From: Lasioglossum baleicum
Taxonomy: Eukaryota > Arthropoda > Insecta > Hymenoptera > Halictidae
Direction of reading: 5' to 3'
Assembly: GCF_051020765.1 (NCBI RefSeq)
Contig: NW_027469110.1
Span: 62,001 to 126,000 of the forward strand
DNA: 64,000 nucleotides
In this document: positions 51,709-62,945 of the stretch, piece after piece
Layout: every line of letters starts with the position of its first letter
Position numbering within the stretch: position 1 is the stretch's first letter
The notes under the pieces: generated by a model
Database searches by the model: none
Seen by the model: only the letters and a program-made list of their open reading frames with translations
Told to the model about the DNA's origin: nothing
Made by a program: the position numbers and the translations under genes

Positions 51709-54700
51709 GGCAGGCTAGTCGAGTAAAAACACGTGCGAGAGGATGCATCCCGCAGGCTAGTCGAGTAAAAACACGTGCAAGAGGATGCTTCCCGCAGGCT
51801 AGTCGAGGAAAAACACGTGCGAGAGGATGCTTCCCGCAGGCTAGTCGAGTAAAAACACGTGCGAGAGGATGCATCCCGCAGGCTAGTCCAGTAAAAACAC
51901 GTGCGAGAGGATGCATCCCGCAGGCTAGTCGAGTAAAAACACGTGCGAGAGGATGCATCCCGCAGGCTAGTCCAGTAAAAACACGTGCGAGAGGATGCAT
52001 CCCGCAGGCTAGTCGAGTAAAAACACGTGCGAGGTTTTGTGGGATGCGTATGCGCAGGTTTTGTGGGATGCGCATGCGCAGGTTTTTTGGGATGCGCATG
52101 CGCAGGTTTTTTGGGATGCGCATGGCTAGTCGAGCAAAAACACGTGCGAGAGGATGCATCCCGCAGGCTAGTCCAGTAAAAACACGTGCGAGAGGATGCA
52201 TCCCGCCGGCTAGCCGAGTAAAAACACGTGCGAGGTTTTGTGGGATGCGTATGCGCAGGTTTTGTGGGATGCGCATGCGCAGGTTTTGTGGGATGCGCAT
52301 GCGCAGGTTTTTTGGGATGCGCATGCGCAGGTTTTTTGGGATGCGCATGGCTAGTCGAGCAAAAACACGTGCGAGAGGATGCATCCCGCAGGCTAGTCGA
52401 GCAAAAACACGTGCGAGAGGTTGCATCCCGCAGGCTAGTCGAGTAAAAACACGTGCGAGAGGATGCATCCCGCAGGCTAGTCGAGTAAAAACACGTGCGA
52501 GAGGATGCATCCCGCAGGCTAGTCCAGTAAAAACACGTGCGAGAGGATGCATCCCGCAGGCTAGTCGAGTAAAAACACGTGCGAGAGGATGCATCCCGCA
52601 GGCTAGTCCAGTAAAAACACGTGCGAGAGGATGCATCCCGCAGGCTAGTCGAGTAAAAACACGTGCGAGGTTTTGTGGGATGCGCATGCGCAGGTTTTGT
52701 GGGATGCGCATGCGCAGGTTTTTTGGGATGCGCATGGCTAGTCGAGCAAAAACACGTGGGAGAGGATGCATCCCGCAGGCTAGTCGAGTAAAAACACGTG
52801 CGAGAGGATGCTTCCCGCAGGCTAGTCGAGTAAAAACACGTGCGAGAGGATGCATCCCGCAGGCTAGTCCAGTAAAAACACGTGCGAGAGGATGCATCCC
52901 GCAGGCTAGTCGAGTAAAAACACGTGCGAGAGGATGCATCCCGCAGGCTAGTCGAGTAAAAACACGTGCGAGAGGATGCATCCCGCAGGCTAGTCGAGTA
53001 AAAACACGTGCGAGAGGATGCATCCCGCAGGCTAGTCGAGTAAAAACACGTGCGAGAGGATGCATCCCGCAGGCTAGTCCAGTAAAAACACGTGCGAGAG
53101 GATGCATCCCGCAGGCTTGTCGAGTAAAAACACGTGCGAGGTTTTGTGGGATGCGTATGCGCAGGTTTTGTGGGGTGCGCATGCGCAGGTTTTTTGGGAT
53201 GCGCATGGCTAGTCGAGCAAAAACACGTGCGAGAGGATGCATCCCGCAGGCTAGTCGAGCAAAAACACGTGCGAGAGGATGCATCCCGCAGGCTAGTCGA
53301 GTAAAAACACGTGCGAGAGGATGCATCCCGCAGGCTAGTCGAGTAAAAACACGTGCGAGAGGATGCATCCCGCAGGCTAGTCGAGTAAAAACACGTGCGA
53401 GAGGATGCATCCCGCAGGCTAGTGGAGTAAAAACACGTGCGAGAGGATGCATCCCGCAGGCTAGTCGAGTAAAAACACGTGCGAGAGGATGCATCCCGCA
53501 GGCTAGTCGAGCAAAAACACGTGCGAGAGGATGCATCCCGCAGGCTAGTCGTGCAAAAACACGTGCGAGAGGATGCATACCGCAGGCTAGTAGAGCAAAA
53601 ACACGTGCGAGAGGATGCATCCCGCAGGCTAGTCGAGTAAAAACACGTGCGGGAGGATGCATCCCGCAGGCTAGTCGAGTAAAAACACGTGCGAGGTTTT
53701 GTGGGATGCGTATGCGCAGGTTTTGTGGGGTGCGCATGCGCAGGTTTTTTGGGATGCGCATGGCTAGTCGAGCAAAAACACGTGCGAGAGGATGCATCCC
53801 GCAGGCTAGTCGAGCAAAAACACGTGCGAGAGGATGCATCCCGCAGGCTAGTCGAGTAAAAACACGTGCGAGAGGATGCATCCCGCAGGCTAGTCGAGTA
53901 AAAACACGTGCGGGAGGATGCATCCCGCAGGGTAGTCGTGTAAAAACACGTGCGGGAGGATGCATCCCGCAGGCTAGTCGAGTAGAAACACGTGCGAGAG
54001 GATGCATCACGCAGGCTAGTCGAGTAAAAACACGTGCGAGAGGGTGCATCCCGCAGGCTAGTCGAGTAAAAACACGTGCGAGAGGATGCATCCCGCAGGC
54101 TAGTCGAGCAAAAACACGTGCGAGAGGATGCATCCCGCAGGCTAGTCGAGCAAAAACACGTGCGAGAGGATGCATCCCGCAGGCTAGTCGAGTAAAAACA
54201 CGTGCGAGAGGATGCATCCCGCAGGCTAGTCGAGTAAAAACACGTGCGGGAGGATGCATCCCGCAGGGTAGTCGTGTAAAAACACGTGCGGGAGGATGCA
54301 TCCCGCAGGCTAGTCGAGTAGAAACACGTGCGAGAGGATGCATCACGCAGGCTAGTCGAGTAAAAACACGTGCGAGAGGGTGCATCCCGCAGGCTAGTCG
54401 AGTAAAAACACGTGCGAGAGGATGCATCCCGCAGGCTAGTGGAGTAAAAACACGTGCGAGAGGATGCATCCCGCAGGCTAGTCGAGTAAAAACACGTGCG
54501 AGAGGATGCATCCCGCAGGCTAGTCGAGCAAAAACACGTGCGAGAGGATGCATCCCGCAGGCTAGTCGTGCAAAAACACGTGCGAGAGGATGCATACCGC
54601 AGGCTAGTAGAGCAAAAACACGTGCGAGAGGATGCATCCCGCAGGCTAGTCGAGTAAAAACACGTGCGGGAGGATGCATCCCGCAGGCTAGTCGAGTAAA

Positions 54701-56244
54701 AACACGTGCGAGGTTTTGTGGGATGCGTATGCGCAGGTTTTGTGGGGTGCGCATGCGCAGGTTTTTTGGGATGCGCATGGCTAGTCGAGCAAAAACACGT
54801 GCGAGAGGATGCATCCCGCAGGCTAGTCGAGCAAAAACACGTGCGAGAGGATGCATCCCGCAGGCTAGTCGAGTAAAAACACGTGCGAGAGGATGCATCC
54901 CGCAGGCTAGTCGAGTAAAAACACGTGCGGGAGGATGCATCCCGCAGGGTAGTCGTGTAAAAACACGTGCGGGAGGATGCATCCCGCAGGCTAGTCGAGT
55001 AGAAACACGTGCGAGAGGATGCATCACGCAGGCTAGTCGAGTAAAAACACGTGCGAGAGGGTGCATCCCGCAGGCTAGTCGAGTAAAAACACGTGCGAGA
55101 GGATGCATCCCGCAGGCTAGTCCAGTAAAAACACGTGCGAGAGGATGCATCTCGCAGGCTAGTCGAGTAAAAACACGTGCGAGGTTTTGTGGGATGCGCA
55201 TGCGCAGGTTTTGTGGGATGCGCATGCGCAGGTTTTGTGGGATGCGCAAGGCTAGCCGAGTAAAAACACGTGCGAGAGGATGCATCCCGCAGGCTAGTCG
55301 AGTAAAAACACGTGCGAGAGGATGCATCCCGCAGGCTAGTCGAGTAGAAACACGTGCGAGAGGATGCATCCCGCAGGCTAGTCGAGTAAAAACACGTGCG
55401 AGAGGATGCATCCCGCAGGCTAGTCGAGTAAAAACACGTGCGAGAGGATGCATCCCGCAGGCTAGTCGAGTAAAAACACGTGCGAGAGGATGCATCCCGC
55501 AGGCTAGTCGAGTAAAAACACGTGCGAGAGGATGCATCCCGCAGGCTAGTGGAGTAAAAACACGTGCGAGAGGATGCATCCCGCAGGCTAGTCGAGTAAA
55601 AACACGTGCGAGAGGATGCATCCCGCAGGCTAGTCGAGCAAAAACACGTGCGAGAGGATGCATCCCGCAGGCTAGTCGTGCAAAAACACGTGCGAGAGGA
55701 TGCATACCGCAGGCTAGTAGAGCAAAAACACGTGCGAGAGGATGCATCCCGCAGGCTAGTCGAGTAAAAACACGTGCGGGAGGATGCATCCCGCAGGCTA
55801 GTCGAGTAAAAACACGTGCGAGAGGATGCATCCTGCAGGCTAGTCGAGTAAAACACGTGCGTGAGGATGCATCCCGCAGGCTAGTCGAATAAAAACACGT
55901 GCGAGAGGATGCATCCCGCAGGCTAGTCGCGTAAAAACACGTGCGAGAGGATGCATCCCGCAGGCTAGTCGAGTAAAAACACGTGCGAGAGGGTGCATCC
56001 CGCAGGCTAGTCGAGTAAAAACACATGCGAGAGGATGCATCCCGCAGGCTAGTCCAGTAAAAACACGTGCGAGAGGATGCATCCCGCCGGCTAGTCGAGT
56101 AAAAACACGTGCGAGGTTTTGTGGGATGCGTATCCGCAGGTTTTGTGGGATGCGCATGCGCAGGTTTTGTGGGATGCGCATGCGCAGGTTTTTTGGGATG
56201 CGCATGGCTAGTCGAGCAAAAACACGTGCGAGAGGATGCATCCC
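51709..56244 (+). repeat. Domain II HOR copy e (4,536 bp)
   Basis: The core (51709-52668) is intact and similar to copies b and c. The tail has three GTGGGGTGCG blocks (53140, 53695 and 54712) and three GCATCACGCAGG units (about 54005, 54341 and 55022). The first two of these are exactly 336 bp apart, a local duplication of eight A units. A minus-one marker at 55843 and a GTCGCG unit near 55929 lead into Domain III. Confidence 0.86.
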
Positions 56245-58270
56245 GGCAGGCTAGTCGAGTAAAAACACGTGCGAGAGGATGCATCCCGCAGGCTAGTCGA
56301 GTAAAAACACGTGCGAGGTTTTGTGGGATGCGCATGCGCAGGTTTTGTGGGATGCGCATGCGCAGGTTTTTTGGGATACGCATGGCTAGTCGAGCAAAAA
56401 CACGTGGGAGAGGATGCATCCCGCAGGCTAGTCGAGTAAAAACACGTGCGAGAGGATGCTTCCCGCAGGCTAGTCGAGTAAAAACACGTGCGAGAGGATG
56501 CATCCCGCAGGCTAGTCGAGTAAAAACACGTGCGAGAGGATGCATTCCGCAGGCTAGTCGAGTAAAAACACGTGCGAGAGGATGCATCCCGCAGGCTAGT
56601 CCAGTAAAAACACGTGCGAGAGGATGCATCCCGCAGGCTAGTCGAGTAAAAACACGTGCGAGAGGATGCATCCCGCAGGCTAGTCGAGTAAAAACACGTG
56701 CGAGAGGATGCATCCCGCAGGCTAGTCGAGTAAAAACACGTGCGAGAGGATGCATCCCGCAGGCTAGTGGAGTAAAAACACGTGCGAGAGGATGCATCCC
56801 GCAGGCTAGTCGAGTAAAAACACGTGCGAGAGGATGCATCCCGCAGGCTAGTCGAGCAAAAACACGTGCGAGAGGATGCATCCCGCAGGCTAGTCGAGCA
56901 AAAACACGTGCGAGAGGATGCATACCGCAATCTAGTCGAGTAAAAACACGTGCGAGAGGATGCATCCCGCAGGCTAGTCGAGTAAAAACACGTGCGGGAG
57001 GATGCATCCCGCAGGCTAGTCGAGTAAAAACACGTGCGAGAGGATGCATCCTGCAGGCTAGTCGAGTAAAACACGTGCGTGAGGATGCATCCGACAGGCT
57101 AGTCGAATAAAAACACGTGCGAGAGGATGCATCCCGCAGGCTAGTCGAGTAAAAACACGTGCGAGAGGATGCATCCCGCAGGCTAGTCCAGTAAGAACAC
57201 GTGCGAGAGGATGCAACCCGCCGGCTAGTCGAGTAAAAACACGTGCGAGGTTTTGTGGGATGCGTATGCGCAGGTTTTGTGGGATGCGCATGCGCAGGTT
57301 TTTTGGGATGCGCATGGCTAGTCGAGCAAAAACACGTGCGAGAGGATGCATCCCGCAGGCTAGTCGAGCAAAAACACGTGCGAGAGGATGCATCCCGCAG
57401 GCTAGTCGAGTAAAAACACGTGCGAGAGGATGCATCCCGCAGGCTAGTCGAGTAAAAACACGTGCGAGAGGATGCTTCCCGCAGGCTAGTCGAGTAAAAA
57501 CACGTGCGAGAGGATGCATCCCGCAGGCTAGTCGAGTAAAAACACGTGCGAGAGGATGCATCCCGCAGGCTAGTCGAGTAAAAACACGTGCGAGAGGATG
57601 CATCCCGCAGGCTAGTCCAGTAAAAACACGTGCGAGAGGATGCATCCCGCAGGCTAGTCGAGTAAAAACACGTGCGAGGTTTTGTGGGATGCGCATGCGC
57701 AGGTTTTGTGGGATGCGCATCCGCAGGTTTTTTGGGATGCGCATGCGCAGGTTTTTTGGGATGCGCATGGCTAGTCGAGCAAAAACACGTGGGAGAGGAT
57801 GCATCCCGCAGGCTAGTTGAGCAAAAACACGTGCGAGAGGATGCATCCCGCAGGCTAGTCGAGTAAAAACACGTGCGAGAGGATACATCCCGCAGGCTAG
57901 TCGAGTAAAAACACGTGCGAGAGGATGCATCCCGCAGGCTAGTCGAGTAAAAACACGTGCGGGAGGATGCATCCCGCAGGGTAGTCGTGTAAAAACACGT
58001 GCGGGAGGATGCATCCCGCAGGCTAGTCGAGTAGAAACACGTGCGAGAGGATGCACCCCGCAGGCTAGTCGAGTAAAAACACGTGCGAGAGGATGCATCC
58101 CGCAGACTAGTCGAGTAAAAACACGTGCGAGAGGATGCATCCTGCAGGCTAGTCGAGTAAAAACACGTGCGAGAGGATGCATCATTCAGGCTAGTCGAGT
58201 AAAAACACGTGCGAGAGGGTGCATCCCGCAGGCTAGTCGAGTAAAAACACGTGCGAGAGGATGCATCCCG
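55162..58270 (+). repeat. 3.1-kb segmental duplication, copy 1 (copy 2 at 59832-62940)
   Basis: All units and B blocks recur at an offset of 4,670 bp: blocks 55183, 56115, 56317, 57249 and 57678 against 59853, 60785, 60987, 61919 and 62348, and markers 55843 and 57061 against 60513 and 61731. I noticed five substitutions: T56731/C61401, C56785/A61455, G56786/T61456, A57073/C61743 and C58056/T62726. Shared rare variants include GTATCCGCAGG, CCCGGCAGG, GCATTCCGC, CCGCAATCTAG, GCATCCGACAGG, GCAACCCGCCGG and GCATCATTCAGG. Such similarity between copies points to a recent duplication. Confidence 0.9.
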
Positions 58271-58848
58271 CAGGCTAGTCCAGTAAAAACACGTGCGAGA
58301 GGATGCATCTCGCAGGCTAGTCGAGTAAAAACACGTGCGAGGTTTTGTGGGATGCGCATGCGCAGGTTTTGTGGGATGCGCATCCGCAGGTTTTTTGGGA
58401 TGCGCATGCGCAGGTTTTTTGGGATGCGCATGGCTAGTCGAGCAAAAACACGTGGGAGAGGATGCATCCCGCAGGCTAGTTGAGCAAAAACACGTGCGAG
58501 AGGATGCATCCCGCAGGCTAGTCGAGTAAAAACACGTGCGAGAGGATACATCCCGCAGGCTAGTCGAGTAAAAACACGTGCGAGAGGATGCATCCCGCAG
58601 GCTAGTCGAGTAAAAACACGTGCGGGAGGATGCATCCCGCAGGGTAGTCGTGTAAAAACACGTGCGGGAGGATGCATCCCGCAGGCTAGTCGAGTAGAAA
58701 CACGTGCGAGAGGATGCATCCCGCAGGCTAGTCGAGTAAAAACACGTGCGAGAGGATGCATCCCGCAGACTAGTCGAGTAAAAACACGTGCGAGAGGATG
58801 CATCCTGCAGGCTAGTCGAGTAAAAACACGTGCGAGAGGATGCATCAT
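58186..58848 (+). repeat. 663-bp local tandem duplication
   Basis: The four-B block with GCGCATCCGCAGG, the following GTGGGA, GTTGAGC and GATACATCC units, the CAGGGTAGTCGTG pair and the GCATCATTCAGG unit occur at 57678-58185 and again, 663 bp later, at 58341-58848. The second 4,670-bp repeat (62348-62855) has only one copy, so the extra copy was gained or lost after the larger duplication. A GCATCACCCC-like difference (C at 58056) distinguishes the first copy. Confidence 0.86.
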
Positions 58849-59831
58849 TCAGGCTAGTCGAGTAAAAACACGTGCGAGAGGGTGCATCCCGCAGGCTAGC
58901 CGAGTAAAAACACGTGCGAGAGGATGCATCCCGCAGGCTAGTCGAGTAAAAACACGTGCGAGAGGATGCATCCCGCAGGCTAGTCGAGTAGAAACACGTG
59001 CGAGAGGATGCATCCCGCAGGCTAGTCGAGTAAAAACACGTGCGAGAGGATGCATCCCGCAGGCTAGTCGAGTAAAAACACGTGCGAGAGGATGCATCCC
59101 GCAGGCTAGTCGAGTAAAAACACGTGCGAGAGGATGCATCCCGCAGGCTAGTCGAGTAAAAACACGTGCGAGAGGATGCATCCCGCAGGCTAGTGGAGTA
59201 AAAACACGTGCGAGAGGATGCATCCCGCAGGCTAGTCGAGTAAAAACACGTGCGAGAGGATGCATCCCGCAGGCTAGTCGAGCAAAAACACGTGCGAGAG
59301 GATGCATCCCGCAGGCTAGTCGTGCAAAAACACGTGCGAGAGGATGCATACCGCAGGCTAGTAGAGCAAAAACACGTGCGAGAGGATGCATCCCGCAGGC
59401 TAGTCGAGTAAAAACACGTGCGGGAGGATGCATCCCGCAGGCTAGTCGAGTAAAAACACGTGCGAGGTTTTGTGGGATGCGTATGCGCAGGTTTTGTGGG
59501 GTGCGCATGCGCAGGTTTTTTGGGATGCGCATGGCTAGTCGAGCAAAAACACGTGCGAGAGGATGCATCCCGCAGGCTAGTCGAGCAAAAACACGTGCGA
59601 GAGGATGCATCCCGCAGGCTAGTCGAGTAAAAACACGTGCGAGAGGATGCATCCCGCAGGCTAGTCGAGTAAAAACACGTGCGGGAGGATGCATCCCGCA
59701 GGGTAGTCGTGTAAAAACACGTGCGGGAGGATGCATCCCGCAGGCTAGTCGAGTAGAAACACGTGCGAGAGGATGCATCACGCAGGCTAGTCGAGTAAAA
59801 ACACGTGCGAGAGGATGCATCTCGCAGGCTA
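58849..59831 (+). repeat. Linker run of A units between the 4,670-bp repeats
   Basis: This is a run of mainly plain A units with the ordered variants GAGTAGAAACAC, GTGGAG, C-type, GTCGTGC, GCATACCGC and CTAGTAGAGC, followed by a GTGGGGTGCG block at 59466. It repeats the tail of Domain II copy e (about 53.3-55.1 kb). At about 59790 the units between GCATCACGCAGG and GCATCTCGCAGG are missing (84 bp shorter than at 55.0-55.16 kb). Confidence 0.8.
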
Positions 59832-62800
59832 GTCGAGTAAAAACACGTGCGAGGTTTTGTGGGATGCGCATGCGCAGGTTTTGTGGGATGCGCATGCGCA
59901 GGTTTTGTGGGATGCGCAAGGCTAGCCGAGTAAAAACACGTGCGAGAGGATGCATCCCGCAGGCTAGTCGAGTAAAAACACGTGCGAGAGGATGCATCCC
60001 GCAGGCTAGTCGAGTAGAAACACGTGCGAGAGGATGCATCCCGCAGGCTAGTCGAGTAAAAACACGTGCGAGAGGATGCATCCCGCAGGCTAGTCGAGTA
60101 AAAACACGTGCGAGAGGATGCATCCCGCAGGCTAGTCGAGTAAAAACACGTGCGAGAGGATGCATCCCGCAGGCTAGTCGAGTAAAAACACGTGCGAGAG
60201 GATGCATCCCGCAGGCTAGTGGAGTAAAAACACGTGCGAGAGGATGCATCCCGCAGGCTAGTCGAGTAAAAACACGTGCGAGAGGATGCATCCCGCAGGC
60301 TAGTCGAGCAAAAACACGTGCGAGAGGATGCATCCCGCAGGCTAGTCGTGCAAAAACACGTGCGAGAGGATGCATACCGCAGGCTAGTAGAGCAAAAACA
60401 CGTGCGAGAGGATGCATCCCGCAGGCTAGTCGAGTAAAAACACGTGCGGGAGGATGCATCCCGCAGGCTAGTCGAGTAAAAACACGTGCGAGAGGATGCA
60501 TCCTGCAGGCTAGTCGAGTAAAACACGTGCGTGAGGATGCATCCCGCAGGCTAGTCGAATAAAAACACGTGCGAGAGGATGCATCCCGCAGGCTAGTCGC
60601 GTAAAAACACGTGCGAGAGGATGCATCCCGCAGGCTAGTCGAGTAAAAACACGTGCGAGAGGGTGCATCCCGCAGGCTAGTCGAGTAAAAACACATGCGA
60701 GAGGATGCATCCCGCAGGCTAGTCCAGTAAAAACACGTGCGAGAGGATGCATCCCGCCGGCTAGTCGAGTAAAAACACGTGCGAGGTTTTGTGGGATGCG
60801 TATCCGCAGGTTTTGTGGGATGCGCATGCGCAGGTTTTGTGGGATGCGCATGCGCAGGTTTTTTGGGATGCGCATGGCTAGTCGAGCAAAAACACGTGCG
60901 AGAGGATGCATCCCGGCAGGCTAGTCGAGTAAAAACACGTGCGAGAGGATGCATCCCGCAGGCTAGTCGAGTAAAAACACGTGCGAGGTTTTGTGGGATG
61001 CGCATGCGCAGGTTTTGTGGGATGCGCATGCGCAGGTTTTTTGGGATACGCATGGCTAGTCGAGCAAAAACACGTGGGAGAGGATGCATCCCGCAGGCTA
61101 GTCGAGTAAAAACACGTGCGAGAGGATGCTTCCCGCAGGCTAGTCGAGTAAAAACACGTGCGAGAGGATGCATCCCGCAGGCTAGTCGAGTAAAAACACG
61201 TGCGAGAGGATGCATTCCGCAGGCTAGTCGAGTAAAAACACGTGCGAGAGGATGCATCCCGCAGGCTAGTCCAGTAAAAACACGTGCGAGAGGATGCATC
61301 CCGCAGGCTAGTCGAGTAAAAACACGTGCGAGAGGATGCATCCCGCAGGCTAGTCGAGTAAAAACACGTGCGAGAGGATGCATCCCGCAGGCTAGTCGAG
61401 CAAAAACACGTGCGAGAGGATGCATCCCGCAGGCTAGTGGAGTAAAAACACGTGATAGAGGATGCATCCCGCAGGCTAGTCGAGTAAAAACACGTGCGAG
61501 AGGATGCATCCCGCAGGCTAGTCGAGCAAAAACACGTGCGAGAGGATGCATCCCGCAGGCTAGTCGAGCAAAAACACGTGCGAGAGGATGCATACCGCAA
61601 TCTAGTCGAGTAAAAACACGTGCGAGAGGATGCATCCCGCAGGCTAGTCGAGTAAAAACACGTGCGGGAGGATGCATCCCGCAGGCTAGTCGAGTAAAAA
61701 CACGTGCGAGAGGATGCATCCTGCAGGCTAGTCGAGTAAAACCCGTGCGTGAGGATGCATCCGACAGGCTAGTCGAATAAAAACACGTGCGAGAGGATGC
61801 ATCCCGCAGGCTAGTCGAGTAAAAACACGTGCGAGAGGATGCATCCCGCAGGCTAGTCCAGTAAGAACACGTGCGAGAGGATGCAACCCGCCGGCTAGTC
61901 GAGTAAAAACACGTGCGAGGTTTTGTGGGATGCGTATGCGCAGGTTTTGTGGGATGCGCATGCGCAGGTTTTTTGGGATGCGCATGGCTAGTCGAGCAAA
62001 AACACGTGCGAGAGGATGCATCCCGCAGGCTAGTCGAGCAAAAACACGTGCGAGAGGATGCATCCCGCAGGCTAGTCGAGTAAAAACACGTGCGAGAGGA
62101 TGCATCCCGCAGGCTAGTCGAGTAAAAACACGTGCGAGAGGATGCTTCCCGCAGGCTAGTCGAGTAAAAACACGTGCGAGAGGATGCATCCCGCAGGCTA
62201 GTCGAGTAAAAACACGTGCGAGAGGATGCATCCCGCAGGCTAGTCGAGTAAAAACACGTGCGAGAGGATGCATCCCGCAGGCTAGTCCAGTAAAAACACG
62301 TGCGAGAGGATGCATCCCGCAGGCTAGTCGAGTAAAAACACGTGCGAGGTTTTGTGGGATGCGCATGCGCAGGTTTTGTGGGATGCGCATCCGCAGGTTT
62401 TTTGGGATGCGCATGCGCAGGTTTTTTGGGATGCGCATGGCTAGTCGAGCAAAAACACGTGGGAGAGGATGCATCCCGCAGGCTAGTTGAGCAAAAACAC
62501 GTGCGAGAGGATGCATCCCGCAGGCTAGTCGAGTAAAAACACGTGCGAGAGGATACATCCCGCAGGCTAGTCGAGTAAAAACACGTGCGAGAGGATGCAT
62601 CCCGCAGGCTAGTCGAGTAAAAACACGTGCGGGAGGATGCATCCCGCAGGGTAGTCGTGTAAAAACACGTGCGGGAGGATGCATCCCGCAGGCTAGTCGA
62701 GTAGAAACACGTGCGAGAGGATGCATCCCGCAGGCTAGTCGAGTAAAAACACGTGCGAGAGGATGCATCCCGCAGACTAGTCGAGTAAAAACACGTGCGA

Positions 62801-62945
62801 GAGGATGCATCCTGCAGGCTAGTCGAGTAAAAACACGTGCGAGAGGATGCATCATTCAGGCTAGTCGAGTAAAAACACGTGCGAGAGGGTGCATCCCGCA
62901 GGCTAGTCGAGTAAAAACACGTGCGAGAGGATGCATCCCGAAGGC

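Larger units (their letters stand above)
36394..55254 (+). repeat. Catalogue of B blocks, Domain II
   Basis: Start and number of B units: 36394(4), 36595(5), 37030(4), 37735(3), 38206(3), 39138(5), 39616(4), 39817(5), 40252(2), 40741(3), 41044(3), 41515(3), 42490(4), 42944(4), 43145(5), 43580(3), 44093(3), 44564(3), 45203(3), 45674(3), 46103(3), 46532(3), 46793(3), 47180(3), 47693(3), 48038(5, one extra T), 48683(5), 49161(4), 49362(5), 49797(3), 50604(2), 51555(5), 52033(4), 52234(5), 52669(3), 53140(3), 53695(3), 54712(3), 55183(3). Blocks at 38206, 41515, 44564, 45674, 46103, 46532, 47180, 50604 and 55183 end in GCGCAAGGCTA and are followed by GCCGAG, which together make a GGCTAGCC palindrome. 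Block density is lower than in Domain I: long runs of plain A units separate the blocks. Confidence 0.9.

Noticed and set aside
36033..55892. Plus-strand open frames up to 1,871 codons with a KTRARGCIPQASRV-type 14-residue repeat
   Set aside because: This is the same periodicity artefact, and the minus-strand frames over the same bases are equally open. Substitutions seen (for example GCATCC to GCTTCC, GTGCGA to GTGCAA, GAGT to GAGC) show no obvious codon-position preference by eye.
34736..60526. Very long minus-strand open frames (2,626, 2,949, 3,040 and 3,908 codons) as giant repeat-protein genes
   Set aside because: They overlap one another in different frames and run through hundreds of the same tandem units. 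Their openness follows from unit lengths divisible by 3 and a consensus lacking stops. They switch frame at every one-base indel without loss, and no unique N- or C-terminal region exists.
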